From a virus: a DNA stretch of 64,000 nt. The notes beneath the pieces were generated by a model. The model searched no databases and was not told the origin of the DNA. It saw only the letters and a program-made list of their open reading frames with translations. The position numbers were made by a program, and so were the translations under genes. The DNA is taken from positions 1-64,000 of IMG/VR virus record IMGVR_UViG_3300022868_000014. The stretch is one strand, 5' to 3'. Below, piece by piece: positions 49,275 through 58,741 of this stretch; within the stretch, counting starts at the first letter, position 1; each line of letters begins with the position of its first letter.

Positions 49275-49373
49275 TAAAGTCTTGAGATGGTACATGAATA
49301 AACTAGGCCTATAAACAACATTGATGCCTAGATATAAGTAAAGTAAGTACAACATTAACACAAGGAAATTACC
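49275..49373 (+). other. Intergenic region with hairpin
   Basis: CTAGGC...GCCTAG forms a six-pair stem with a 17-nt loop. There is no T-run and no convincing promoter. ACAAGGA precedes the ATG at 49374. Confidence 0.3.
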
Positions 49374-51440
49374 ATGGCAGGTTCAAATTTCGAAGTTCAA
49401 CTAGGGCAGCTGGCCGACTCGCAAATTGCGCAGGACGCCCCAGCATTAACCCCTTATAAGGTCGGCTTTCAGCTCATCGATAAAGATGATGATGAGACTC
49501 GAGGAGTCGGTGTATCAGTATTCCAATTGAATGATCAATGGATTTACATCCCAATCTTTTATCTCAATGGACGGATCAAAGGACTCGATCTCATGTTCTT
49601 ACCGAACAGAGGACAGTTTGTTCCAACCAAAGAAACTTGGATCTCATATCTCAAAGGACAGCAACCGCTGGAATTAGGAGAATCAGGAGAACAGGAAGAA
49701 GAAGAAAGCGCTAAGACAATGCAGGGTAAACCTGGTTCAGTCAATCTCACAGAAACTGATCCTTTCCTTAAAGGTGCAGCACTCTTAGAGAAGGACGCGT
49801 GGGAGAACATGCAGACACCTGTTAAATTCGACCGAGACGTATTTGACCTGAAAGAATGGGTACCTAGGCTGGGTAAAGAAGCATCTTTCCAGTTTACAGC
49901 CACCATGATTAAACACCCTGAATTCGCTAACGCAATTCTCAAGTATTATTCTGCGGATGATTTACGCGGATTAGCTAAGACAGCTGACGAAGTAGGAGTA
50001 GATGAGTTGGACATACCTGCCGCCGACGGATCTTCTCAAGGTCAGACTGTACTTAAAGTAATCACACCTGATTCCCCAGACGCATCTGAATTAGAAGATG
50101 CAGAGAAAGAAGTGTTAATGCGTGACCGGGTCTTCTTTGTAGACAACCGTAAGGAAACATCCACTGTATTTAAAGGTGAAGTAGATCATACGAAACTAAG
50201 CACTCCTACGTGCACAGGTCTCTATGATGTTCTTATGGCTGATGGTACATTTGATCGTTTCTATGTTTTGTTTCCAAACAAGATGGAAAATAAACCGGAC
50301 AACAGTGTACTGAATACACGTGATGCTAAATTCTTATTGGTTCCTTTGAACCATAAAGATAAGTATCTCGCAGGCAAAGGATGTATCCAAGCTAAGCAGC
50401 TAACTATCACCAATGATGAAGATACAACTCTTCTTAAATCACTTGGTAGGGATCTCAAACGTATCATCAGAGAACGCTCCAATGATGCAGTGATTGTAGA
50501 CCCTTATGCTAATAGCTACCAGGTTTACTTCAATGGACCTAAGACAGCCTATGGCAATAAGATTAAAATCAGCCTAGGACTTGGAACAGCAGCTTGTATG
50601 GATCTTGGTCGTAAAGTAGATTGCATGCAGTTCACTGATAAACCTGGTAAACTCTTCATTGGTGCGGATACATTATATGTTCCTAACAATGCTAAAGTTA
50701 TTGACAGAGCAGATTACAAACTTAATCAGAAGTATGGTTTCGGTAATCCTAATACTCTAGTTAACAGCCTGATCAATAAGGTACAGCTCACTCCTGTTAA
50801 AGTATACAGCGATGGAGCATCTATTACACTTAGTAATGCTGACGTATCTGACGGCCCTATCAATAAGACAGCAGCCATGATTAAGTTAGTTAGAGATTAC
50901 GGTATCGCAGCACCTACTGCTAAGAAAATGGTTAAGGAAGCAGCTTCTCAACATAGACCAAACTCTATGCGGTATCTTGTTAAACTGGCCAAAGACCCGT
51001 TCATCAATACAGCTGAGAACTCTATAGGAGCAGCAGCTGCACCTAATGATGTAGAAGAAGTAACAGCCCCTCAAGATGGGCTTGATGATATAGACACAGC
51101 AGTTAAGGCATCCGAGAACGGTGTCAAAGAAGTTATGGACGTATCCGTACTCCGTACATTGGCAATGAACAGTAAAGCAATCGACATGGTTGAGGATTAC
51201 CTCCCTGACCTACTTCGTGGTCTCGACCGCGTAGGTAGACTGTTGTTCCTGTTCTACTGGCACAATGATGACTTCCAGGACCGTTATGGTACTGATGAGC
51301 TGACTGAGTTAGAAGAAAGCCTTCGTGATGTATTCCAGTCCTTAAGTGACTTGGTATTGTTCCTCAGTAAAAAGACTGTGGCACCTGATACATCCACCGA
51401 AGCCTTAGCAGGAGATCTTTCAGAAGATCTAGGTGCATGA
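49374..51440 (+). CDS. Unknown virion-type protein, 688 aa
   Basis: N-terminal 100 residues are strand-rich (PYKVGFQLIDKDDDETRGVGV; WIYIPIFYLNGRIKGL, written in part). An acidic linker follows, then several segments with K-x-A (LGKEASFQF; GLAKTADEVG; INKTAAMIK; MVKEAASQ). A further strand-rich part lies near 260-460. The C-terminal 100 residues are helical (YLPDLLRGLDRVGRLLFLFYW). A large structural protein with internal processing-type sites is likely. No catalytic motif seen. Confidence 0.6.
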   Translation: MAGSNFEVQLGQLADSQIAQDAPALTPYKVGFQLIDKDDDETRGVGVSVFQLNDQWIYIPIFYLNGRIKGLDLMFLPNRGQFVPTKETWISYLKGQQPLELGESGEQEEEESAKTMQGKPGSVNLTETDPFLKGAALLEKDAWENMQTPVKFDRDVFDLKEWVPRLGKEASFQFTATMIKHPEFANAILKYYSADDLRGLAKTADEVGVDELDIPAADGSSQGQTVLKVITPDSPDASELEDAEKEVLMRDRVFFVDNRKETSTVFKGEVDHTKLSTPTCTGLYDVLMADGTFDRFYVLFPNKMENKPDNSVLNTRDAKFLLVPLNHKDKYLAGKGCIQAKQLTITNDEDTTLLKSLGRDLKRIIRERSNDAVIVDPYANSYQVYFNGPKTAYGNKIKISLGLGTAACMDLGRKVDCMQFTDKPGKLFIGADTLYVPNNAKVIDRADYKLNQKYGFGNPNTLVNSLINKVQLTPVKVYSDGASITLSNADVSDGPINKTAAMIKLVRDYGIAAPTAKKMVKEAASQHRPNSMRYLVKLAKDPFINTAENSIGAAAAPNDVEEVTAPQDGLDDIDTAVKASENGVKEVMDVSVLRTLAMNSKAIDMVEDYLPDLLRGLDRVGRLLFLFYWHNDDFQDRYGTDELTELEESLRDVFQSLSDLVLFLSKKTVAPDTSTEALAGDLSEDLGA

Positions 51441-52297
51441 GTAAACAATCAGATCAGAGTTGCGTTCTCGATAATGCGCCTGATTGGCGTTGGAAGCGAG
51501 CACTGTATGAGCGGAAGAACGAGAAGGAAAGTAATAAAGACTTCGTCGCCTACGCTGATGCAACAGTTAAACTGGCTAAGCGATTCTTAGAGGTATGGGA
51601 AGACGACCGATTCCAAGGTGCCCCAGCAAGAGAGCTTATGCCCGCAATGGCATTCTTATACGACCTACATCAGGAGAATTCTCCGGGTTGTACGAAGCAT
51701 GCACTTGAAGCAGCTCTAGTGGCGAAAGCAAAGCCACAGTTCATACAATCAAATATTCATAAGAAACTGACACCTTTCATGATCAGAACTTATGAGCTTT
51801 TGTTTTATGATGTGAGAACTAAATTAGATTCACCCTTTTGGGTAGAGAAGTACATATTCGCACCGGCAGCCACACATAAGAAGGATGACTATCTGAACTC
51901 AGATTTGATCTGGAAAGTTGTGGGGTGGTCCGGAGGACCAGAGCGTCTACTTATGGATTGCATAAGAGGCCATACATATAAAGGCAAGACTGCCGACTGG
52001 ATTATAGACCATGTGGTAAGCCAGAACGCGAGGGAAACTTTGAAATACGTGCACACTAGTGGTAAATTACCAAAAGAGCTTACTATACCTACGCAGCAAC
52101 GCACATTGAGTGTTTGGGAAGATAGAACATACAAGCTTGATGAGCTCGCTGCTCAAGATGACGACGGGTTAATACCTGATAGTTTAGCTACATTTCATGG
52201 TAGAATCAAACTGAAAGATGCAGAAGCAGTAGTAAAGAAGATAGAGAAGTTAGACGCGAACATACATAAATATGAAGATGGAGATTTAGACAAATGA
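51437..52297 (+). CDS. Unknown protein, 286 aa
   Basis: Coupled to the preceding gene by a 4-bp overlap. Helical and basic, with NAPDWRWKRALYE near the start, ALEAALVAKAKPQFI and WIIDHVVSQNARETL later. It has no tag. Composition and place in the head operon suggest an adaptor or head-completion role, which is inference. Confidence 0.6.
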   Translation: MSKQSDQSCVLDNAPDWRWKRALYERKNEKESNKDFVAYADATVKLAKRFLEVWEDDRFQGAPARELMPAMAFLYDLHQENSPGCTKHALEAALVAKAKPQFIQSNIHKKLTPFMIRTYELLFYDVRTKLDSPFWVEKYIFAPAATHKKDDYLNSDLIWKVVGWSGGPERLLMDCIRGHTYKGKTADWIIDHVVSQNARETLKYVHTSGKLPKELTIPTQQRTLSVWEDRTYKLDELAAQDDDGLIPDSLATFHGRIKLKDAEAVVKKIEKLDANIHKYEDGDLDK

Positions 52298-53919
52298 TCG
52301 ACAAACTATCCGCCAGTCAAGAGCGTCGAATCATGCGAGGCATCGAGAAAGCAGTAGCTTCAACGAGGTCTGGTAGTTCACCCAATGATGCGCTTATAAA
52401 GATGGCAACTGAGTTGGAATTCACGCCGGAAATCACTAAGCGTGCATGTGAAGCCTTTAATAAATCCAAAACTGTACACGTACTATCTAGTCGTAAGTCG
52501 AGTGACCGGGCGGAATCATTCGAGCACGCAGACCCTAAAGAAGTCGTTAAGGCTATCTTTGGTGGAACAGAAAAGGCAGCTTCAATTACACTACCCAAAC
52601 AAGATTTCTCTGAAATAGGTCTTAAGCTGGAAATGTCCTTCGAGAAGGCAGCAGCTGAGAAACCTGTAGAAGAACCCATCGACAGAGATGCTATGCTTAA
52701 AACAGCTAGTGATGTCGAATATCGTAGAGATATGAATAAACGCATGGAAGTACTTGATAACTTTGATCGTCAGAAGAGCACAGTTAATCAGTTACGCCTA
52801 TCTACACAGGACTCCCTGATGAAAGCGGCTGAGCATATGCGTTATACTAAAGATAAAGAATTACAGAAGATTGCTCATGTTATAGTCAATCGTTTCGGTG
52901 ACCAAGGCGCTAAGATGCTCCAGGTTATCGGTGCTAAGATTCAACGTGACCTTCCCCTAGAGAAGACAGCCAATGGTGCTGTACTTCCTTTCAACTCCCC
53001 TTATCCTGAGATTGATCAAGCTATCAGACATGCCCGCGAGTACGCCGACGAGAAGGCTGAGCTCACGAAGCTGGCAGAAGATGCTAGAGATTTTTTTTTT
53101 GAAAAAGACGCTGCTCCCTTAGATACAAAAAGTATATTAGAGAGCGGTAAATTCATGGGAGCAACTGCCCCAGGTTTCGCAGCAGGCGCAGTAAAAGGCG
53201 GTGTTAAGAAAGGCTTAGACACTATCTCCGACGAAGTCCAGAAATGGTCTGACATTACAAGCGCCAATCCAGATCCTAAAATGTTAAAAGTAATGGACCC
53301 GGCATTTATGGGCAACATTGATAGTATCGACAATATGCAGGGCTGGGTAGCTATTGCATCTGATCAGTCTATTAAGAACTATCCTATAGAAGACATAACA
53401 GAAGCCTATAACAATATTATTAATGTCTCACCTATGATGCGCGATAAAGCAATGCAACCAGCTTTAAAATCTATGGTTAAACGTCAACTGGCCCAGAAAC
53501 AATTAATGGACCCAGCTGAAATCTCTCAATTAGTTGACCTGGAGAAATCCTATACAGCTAGTGAGAAGACTCGTAGAGAACTTGACGAAGCTCAGAACAT
53601 GGCAACAGTTGGCGGAGACACTGGACCATCTGCAGATCTCTTGGATGTTCTACGCATGGGTGGTAAAGACAAGGACGGCGAGGCTAAAGAGAAGAAGATG
53701 CCTATAATTACACAGCTTGCTGAGCTCCTTGATAAACATAATGCCGAGAAAGGAAGATCCCCTCAAGAGCCTGCTAATGATCAAGGCTATAACGAGGAGA
53801 CAACCGACAAAGCAGGCCCCGGTGATAGTAGACAAGGTAGTTCAGGTTCAGAAAGTCTTTCAAGATATCTAGGTCAACGTAAACCTAAGAAGGATACAAA
53901 CGCTAGATTAGGATTTTAA
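52294..53919 (+). CDS. Helical protein with repeated K-x-A sites, 541 aa
   Basis: At least seven K-x-A sites lie in the first 280 residues (e.g. LIKMATELE, GTEKAASIT, FEKAAAEK, MLKTASDVE, LEKTANGAV). The rest is helical and ends polar and glycine/serine-rich. A ten-T tract at 53091-53100 encodes the FFF run. Repeated candidate cleavage sites and a position just before the protease suggest a core protein processed to small fragments. Confidence 0.6.
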   Translation: MIDKLSASQERRIMRGIEKAVASTRSGSSPNDALIKMATELEFTPEITKRACEAFNKSKTVHVLSSRKSSDRAESFEHADPKEVVKAIFGGTEKAASITLPKQDFSEIGLKLEMSFEKAAAEKPVEEPIDRDAMLKTASDVEYRRDMNKRMEVLDNFDRQKSTVNQLRLSTQDSLMKAAEHMRYTKDKELQKIAHVIVNRFGDQGAKMLQVIGAKIQRDLPLEKTANGAVLPFNSPYPEIDQAIRHAREYADEKAELTKLAEDARDFFFEKDAAPLDTKSILESGKFMGATAPGFAAGAVKGGVKKGLDTISDEVQKWSDITSANPDPKMLKVMDPAFMGNIDSIDNMQGWVAIASDQSIKNYPIEDITEAYNNIINVSPMMRDKAMQPALKSMVKRQLAQKQLMDPAEISQLVDLEKSYTASEKTRRELDEAQNMATVGGDTGPSADLLDVLRMGGKDKDGEAKEKKMPIITQLAELLDKHNAEKGRSPQEPANDQGYNEETTDKAGPGDSRQGSSGSESLSRYLGQRKPKKDTNARLGF

Positions 53920-53920
53920 T

Positions 53921-56542
53921 ATGATACCCAAGATTATACATCCAGACGCATTTGATTTCGGAATGCCCACAGTGGCATTGATTGATACATATTCTAAAGG
54001 CTTCCGTATGGAGACCCTACAGAAACGTGCAGCAGAGTTCGACACTGACCTAAATGAAATTGAACGTAAACCCGGGTATACATACCTGCATCTTATAACT
54101 ACAGGTGCCCAAGAGACTTATGGTTTTAATAATAATGGAGATGGCTTCCCCCGTGAAAGTTACATGTTTACTCCTTTCTTGAATAAGTCAGCTGCTCCCT
54201 ATAGAACAGGGGGCGGTATGTTGGAATATCATAACCCTACATTTATGGAATTTGGTAAGGTATATAAAAATCACTGCTTTCCGGGGAGGACCCTGGTTCA
54301 GAGTGGTGAGGGCTCTTATAAGCCAATTGAGTCCTATGCTCAGGGGGATGCTGTCAATACTAGAAAAGGCCCTCGTGCAGTGAGTCATATTTTTAAAAGA
54401 CCTTATAAAGGAGCAGGAGTGAGCGTAGACTGCTCAGATCTCAGATCCTTCAAATGTACAGTAGATCATCCTGTTTTTGTATTACGAGCAGTTGATACAT
54501 GTTGTAAGCACAAGTATACAATATTAAATAAACAAAAATATCAAGGGCACAGTACACATTGTAGAGAGTGGGCTTCTAAGAATAAAAAAGAAATTACATC
54601 CCTTATAACCGAGGTACCCGCATATAGCCTGCAGAAAGGTGATTGGTTGGTATCCCACGCTGTTAGCGGAGGCACAACTTCTTTACCGACTTACATGGCC
54701 CGTTTAATAGGTTGGACGGCCGCTGAGGGCTATCTAGCTAAGAATGGCTGTCACATACAATATACAATAAGCCAGAAAGATCAGTATGCTATAGATGATA
54801 TATGTGACTGCATAAAGAAAGCAGGCTACAATGTCACGCTTACACCTACTAAATACGGGTGCATAGCAATAAATACAGGCTCCAAATTGCTACATCATGA
54901 GCTTTCACAATATATAAAAGGCACATACTCTGATAAAACACTGACAGCCGAGTTATTCAAACTGGATAATGAATCCAAATTACATTTACTGGGAGCATAT
55001 GTTGATGGTGACGGGTGTTACACCAAGCCCGAAGGTCCCACGCCAGGCTATCTTCGTATAAGAAGCTCCTCACCCTCCATGCTCAGGATGTTATCCGACC
55101 TAGTTAGCTCCTTAGGCATAGCGGCAAACACCTTATGGGACAACAACTCGTCTACTATGATATCCCCTACCAACGGTAAGACTTATAAATCAAATGGCAG
55201 TGGCTACGTTAGCGTGGCCTCGTCTGATAATCTTGATATGACTGATTATAGTAATAAATATGTAAGGGTAAGCATTGGACGGAGACGTTCCGCCTTCGTT
55301 ACAGTTATGTTGGATGATATGCGTTTACATAAAATAAAAGACGTAAGCCCTTGTGAACTGGATGAGTTGGTATATAATCTCGAGGTGGAGGATGCACCTG
55401 AATATTTTGTAGAGGGTTTACTGGTTCATAACTGTAATAGACATAAGAACGGTACACCTTCCGGTTATATCGTAAAGGCGGCTTATAATAATGATATGAA
55501 CCGAGGGGAACTTATTGTAGGTGTCGAAAATGATAAATGGGATAAAGAACTGCAGAAAGTTGCAAATGAGAAGCCCATCTTTTTTTCAATGGCGGCGGAT
55601 GTTAAGTACGACATTTGTACAGCCTGTGGGAATAAGGCCTCTAAATTATCTGATTATTGTGATCACCTGAAGAATGATATGCTTACTATTACTAAAGAAG
55701 GGCACCAGATAGGTGCTATAAATGATAAACCTTTATTTCACGATATCAGCGGTGTATTCAAACCTGCAGATAAGATCGCATTTGCTCTCCGTAAGGTAGC
55801 ATCTGATCGTGTCCTGTCTTCAGCTGAGTTAGCTGACCTTCACGGGTTAGCCCCACGTGTTGATATAATGAGAAAGTATGCCGGCGTCAAATCCTCAAAT
55901 CGTATAGCGCTTTTAAGTAAGCTTGCTGCGATAGAGAAGGAGATACTGACTGCTACATCTGATTCACCCATGAACTCTCTAACTGTTCCCTTCCGTTCTG
56001 ACGACGGTAAAGTGAAGGAGCTAGAGAACTCTACGGTGAGTGCAATGAAGAACCAAGATCCCGGTGCTCTATTTGGGTCACTTAAGGATAAGATGGTTGT
56101 TCTGCCAATGGAATCTTTTTATAAGGTTACCACAGGGGACAACTTTGACAAGGTAGCCAGTCTTCTACCAGGTGCTAAGAACGCTCTTAACGGCGTATTC
56201 GGACGCATGCTTAATGATCCATGTATTGAATCATTACTGGAAGATGGAAGCTATGAACCCTCCGGCTCGTACGGAGGCCAGGAACTTGAAAGTGAAGTCA
56301 GTCGCCTTATTGGGTCCCACTCCTTGGCGGCAAGTCCTATAAACGATCGCGTGATACGTAATTCAATCAGCGGTTGTACTGGACTTGATGGTGGGATGCT
56401 GAAATGTGCCTCAGAAATACATGATGCCGCGGCTGATTTCCTTGCCAGGGAGTATGCGAGATACGTTATCTCGTTCGTTGATGGTTTACCCGAAGACAAG
56501 TTGAACTTGACAGTAGGTCAAACTATCGCTAATAGTATATAA
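53921..56542 (+). CDS. Prohead maturation protease with intein
   Basis: 873 residues; 487 after splicing. Herpes-protease-like prohead proteases degrade the scaffold and trim head proteins. NNNGDGFPRESYMFTPF and the catalytic-type EYHNPTFMEFGKVYKNH (His104) come before the intein. After it come NRHKNGTPSGYIVKAAYN and the nucleophile region IFFSMAADVKYDICTACGNK (Ser556, Ser170 in spliced numbering), followed by a CxxC...C-x2-H zinc-type cluster. A 300-residue C-terminal part is helical. Located just before the scaffold and capsid genes, the standard order. Confidence 0.85.
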   Translation: MIPKIIHPDAFDFGMPTVALIDTYSKGFRMETLQKRAAEFDTDLNEIERKPGYTYLHLITTGAQETYGFNNNGDGFPRESYMFTPFLNKSAAPYRTGGGMLEYHNPTFMEFGKVYKNHCFPGRTLVQSGEGSYKPIESYAQGDAVNTRKGPRAVSHIFKRPYKGAGVSVDCSDLRSFKCTVDHPVFVLRAVDTCCKHKYTILNKQKYQGHSTHCREWASKNKKEITSLITEVPAYSLQKGDWLVSHAVSGGTTSLPTYMARLIGWTAAEGYLAKNGCHIQYTISQKDQYAIDDICDCIKKAGYNVTLTPTKYGCIAINTGSKLLHHELSQYIKGTYSDKTLTAELFKLDNESKLHLLGAYVDGDGCYTKPEGPTPGYLRIRSSSPSMLRMLSDLVSSLGIAANTLWDNNSSTMISPTNGKTYKSNGSGYVSVASSDNLDMTDYSNKYVRVSIGRRRSAFVTVMLDDMRLHKIKDVSPCELDELVYNLEVEDAPEYFVEGLLVHNCNRHKNGTPSGYIVKAAYNNDMNRGELIVGVENDKWDKELQKVANEKPIFFSMAADVKYDICTACGNKASKLSDYCDHLKNDMLTITKEGHQIGAINDKPLFHDISGVFKPADKIAFALRKVASDRVLSSAELADLHGLAPRVDIMRKYAGVKSSNRIALLSKLAAIEKEILTATSDSPMNSLTVPFRSDDGKVKELENSTVSAMKNQDPGALFGSLKDKMVVLPMESFYKVTTGDNFDKVASLLPGAKNALNGVFGRMLNDPCIESLLEDGSYEPSGSYGGQELESEVSRLIGSHSLAASPINDRVIRNSISGCTGLDGGMLKCASEIHDAAADFLAREYARYVISFVDGLPEDKLNLTVGQTIANSI
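54275..55432 (+). mobile_element. Intein 4 in the prohead protease, 386 aa
   Basis: Runs from Cys119 (CFPGRTLVQSG) to His503-Asn504, followed by Cys. TVDHPVFVL is the B block and GLLVHN the canonical end. Endonuclease motifs: YMARLIGWTAAEGYL and LHLLGAYVDGDGCY. The insertion site KNH/CNRHKNG is 14 residues after the catalytic His, so unspliced protease would be inactive. Confidence 0.93.
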
Positions 56543-56575
56543 TAGGAATAGACATAACTCAACACAGGAATAGTT

Positions 56576-57727
56576 ATGAAGAATTATGGTGATGTAGTAA
56601 CAATGATGGGCGACTTTCTACATTCAGTAGAAGAAGAAAAGTCCATGGCTAAAACAGCAGCTGACGCAGCAGCAGAAGCAGTTGTTGAAAAAACAGCCGA
56701 AGCTCCGACTCCAGGACCCAACGATAACGCCAAGACTGAGCCAGAAGGCAAGACTAGCGAAAACGTAGCCGACACCCCAGCGGGACAAGGCGCAGCGGGC
56801 AAAGAGAAGCAGCAAGATATGGAAGCCGGTATCGCAGGCGTTGAAGCAGACTCTCCTGAAGCCACCAATAATGATGGTGACGGTGAAGAACCTACAGACG
56901 ACCAGGGACCAAAATCTCTTGATGCCAGTGAAACAGTGACAGAAAATATAACTGTTGAAACCACTCCGGAAAAAGTAGCGCGTGCAGAACGCCTTGGTAA
57001 TGCAATTCTTAGTAGGGTCGCAGACCTTCAGAAGAACGCAACCGAAGCAACCCCAGAGGCAACCCCTGAAGCAAAGCCAAAACAGGAAGCTAGTATTCTT
57101 GAAAAATTGGCTTCCGAGAACCCGGAAATGGCAGCCCACATCTCTCAGTCATATCATGACTTTGCGACTGGTTGGCTAGAAGGTTTTAACCAACGTCAAG
57201 ATGACCTCCAGGAATGTATGGAAAGCGGTATCTTCAAGTCAGCTGCGGAAGCAGATGCAATGCTTGATGCTGTAGCAGCAGAAGATCCTGGCGCGATTGC
57301 ACCTCCAGGTATGGAAGCTCCAATGGGAGAAGCTCCTATGGAAGAAGCTCCTGTAGAAGGCGGTGATTTGGGAATGGGTGCACCTGAAGAAGGTGGCGAA
57401 ATGGACCCAGAAACAGCAGCGCAGTTAGATCAACTCGCGGACGAAATGGAAGCAGCTGGTGTTTCTCCAGAGGATTTAGTCCAAGCGGCTAAGCAATTGG
57501 AAGAACTGACAGCAGCAGGCGTTAGTCCTGATGAGATCATCCAAGCAGCTGGCGAAGTAGAAGGCGAAGGCGGTGGAATGGGAGAAGCTCCCTTAGAAGA
57601 AGCACCGATGGCTGAAGAAGCCCCGATGGAAGCAGCTCCAGAAGTTCTTCCTGAAGAAGCTGAAAAACTCGCAGCAGAACGTAAAGAGCACATCAAAGAT
57701 TATATCCGCGGTCTACAACAAGACTAA
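56576..57727 (+). CDS. Probable scaffolding protein, 383 aa
   Basis: Very acidic, alanine/proline/glutamate-rich, no fold apparent. Central SILEKLASENPEMAAHISQSYHDFATGWLEGF (written in part) is the only ordered-looking region. The C-terminus has Met/Pro/Glu repeats (MGEAPMEEAPVEGG) and a basic final helix, typical of scaffolds that bind capsid protein. K-x-A sites near MAKTAADAA and VEKTAEAP would suit cleavage by the upstream protease. Position between protease and capsid supports the call. Confidence 0.7.
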   Translation: MKNYGDVVTMMGDFLHSVEEEKSMAKTAADAAAEAVVEKTAEAPTPGPNDNAKTEPEGKTSENVADTPAGQGAAGKEKQQDMEAGIAGVEADSPEATNNDGDGEEPTDDQGPKSLDASETVTENITVETTPEKVARAERLGNAILSRVADLQKNATEATPEATPEAKPKQEASILEKLASENPEMAAHISQSYHDFATGWLEGFNQRQDDLQECMESGIFKSAAEADAMLDAVAAEDPGAIAPPGMEAPMGEAPMEEAPVEGGDLGMGAPEEGGEMDPETAAQLDQLADEMEAAGVSPEDLVQAAKQLEELTAAGVSPDEIIQAAGEVEGEGGGMGEAPLEEAPMAEEAPMEAAPEVLPEEAEKLAAERKEHIKDYIRGLQQD

Positions 57728-57738
57728 GGAGGTATACT

Positions 57739-58080
57739 ATGAATGAAGCACTTTATAATGAAGTAGTAGATTACATTGATCTCACTGATACAGTTATTAG
57801 TGAGTTAAAGGATCAACCTAAGTTTTCTGAAGAAGCTTTAACAAAGGCAGCTTCTGCATTAGCAGACGCGTCTATGATTAAGGCCGAAGAACAGGATGAA
57901 TTGGTTGAATTATTTCGCACAGACCCTGATAAGGCTCTTGAAAGTATTGCGAAGGTTGCAGCAAGCCTACCTAAGGCACCAAGTGATTACTCACTAGGTG
58001 AACAGGCCGGCGAAGCACGACCATCAAGATTCACTAAAGAATCCGACCGGGTTTTATACGAGAAACTGGGGCTAGTATAA
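57739..58080 (+). CDS. Small head-region protein, 113 aa
   Basis: AAGGAGG upstream. Helical, with K-x-A sites (ALTKAASALAD; SIAKVAASLPK) and a basic C-terminus (RPSRFTKESDRVLYEK). Lies between scaffold and decoration genes. May be a minor scaffold or head-trimming substrate; inference. Confidence 0.65.
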   Translation: MNEALYNEVVDYIDLTDTVISELKDQPKFSEEALTKAASALADASMIKAEEQDELVELFRTDPDKALESIAKVAASLPKAPSDYSLGEQAGEARPSRFTKESDRVLYEKLGLV

Positions 58081-58130
58081 TACTGGTTCCACAAGACAGT
58101 GTTAAGTAACACTTAACAGGAGAATATTTA

Positions 58131-58727
58131 ATGGGTACATTAACTCCAGCTCAAATGTTCGATACATCGTTGAATGTCATTAAAGGACCTTCATTGATGC
58201 ATAGACTCGACTTTAGAGCTGCACCAGCTGTAGGAGAAACCATCTACGCGGGTTCTGTTTGCTCTATCAACGCTGCAGGCACATTAGTTGCCGGCTGTGG
58301 TGTTGGAGCTGCAATGAATAGGCCTATGCCTATGTTTGCAATTCAGAACATCGACGATTTTGATACTAACTCTGATGTTGGTAATATCAGCGGAGGCGTG
58401 ATGAGCGCAATCGTTGCGACGGGTGGTTTCGAAATTGAAACTACAGAGTATGATGCTACTGGAACTTACAATCCTAATGATCTTCTTACCGCAGACGGCG
58501 TCAATACTGGCGATGTCAAACGTATGGGCGAAAACCCTTACGGTGGTCAAGTAGCAGTAGGATGTGTCAGCGAGGGTGTAAGCACCAACGCAGACGGTAA
58601 ATCAGTAGTTCGTTTTTGGACAGTTTACTTGCCAGGCGGCGCAGCAGGACATGACGAAAGTAGCACTAGTGAATCTAGTACTAGCGAATCTAGTGCCAGC
58701 ACAGCAGCCATGAGCACAAGTAGTTAA
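58131..58727 (+). CDS. Probable head decoration protein, 198 aa
   Basis: Strand-rich with glycine/alanine turns (AVGETIYAGSVCSINAAGTLVAG), no helices predicted by eye, directly upstream of the capsid gene, as is usual for cement/decoration proteins. The C-terminal 25 residues are a Ser/Thr/Glu repeat (ESSTSESSTSESSAS), a flexible surface tail. A Shine-Dalgarno (AGGAG) precedes the ATG. Confidence 0.65.
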   Translation: MGTLTPAQMFDTSLNVIKGPSLMHRLDFRAAPAVGETIYAGSVCSINAAGTLVAGCGVGAAMNRPMPMFAIQNIDDFDTNSDVGNISGGVMSAIVATGGFEIETTEYDATGTYNPNDLLTADGVNTGDVKRMGENPYGGQVAVGCVSEGVSTNADGKSVVRFWTVYLPGGAAGHDESSTSESSTSESSASTAAMSTSS

Positions 58728-58741
58728 CACAGGAGATAGTT

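Noticed and set aside
51437-52297. Terminase small or large subunit
   Set aside because: No Walker A/B or nuclease motifs and no recognisable small-terminase pattern; left as unknown.
56584-57139. Two minus-strand frames opposite the scaffold gene
   Set aside because: Antisense of low-complexity acidic sequence; composition (Ser/Phe/Cys runs) is not protein-like.
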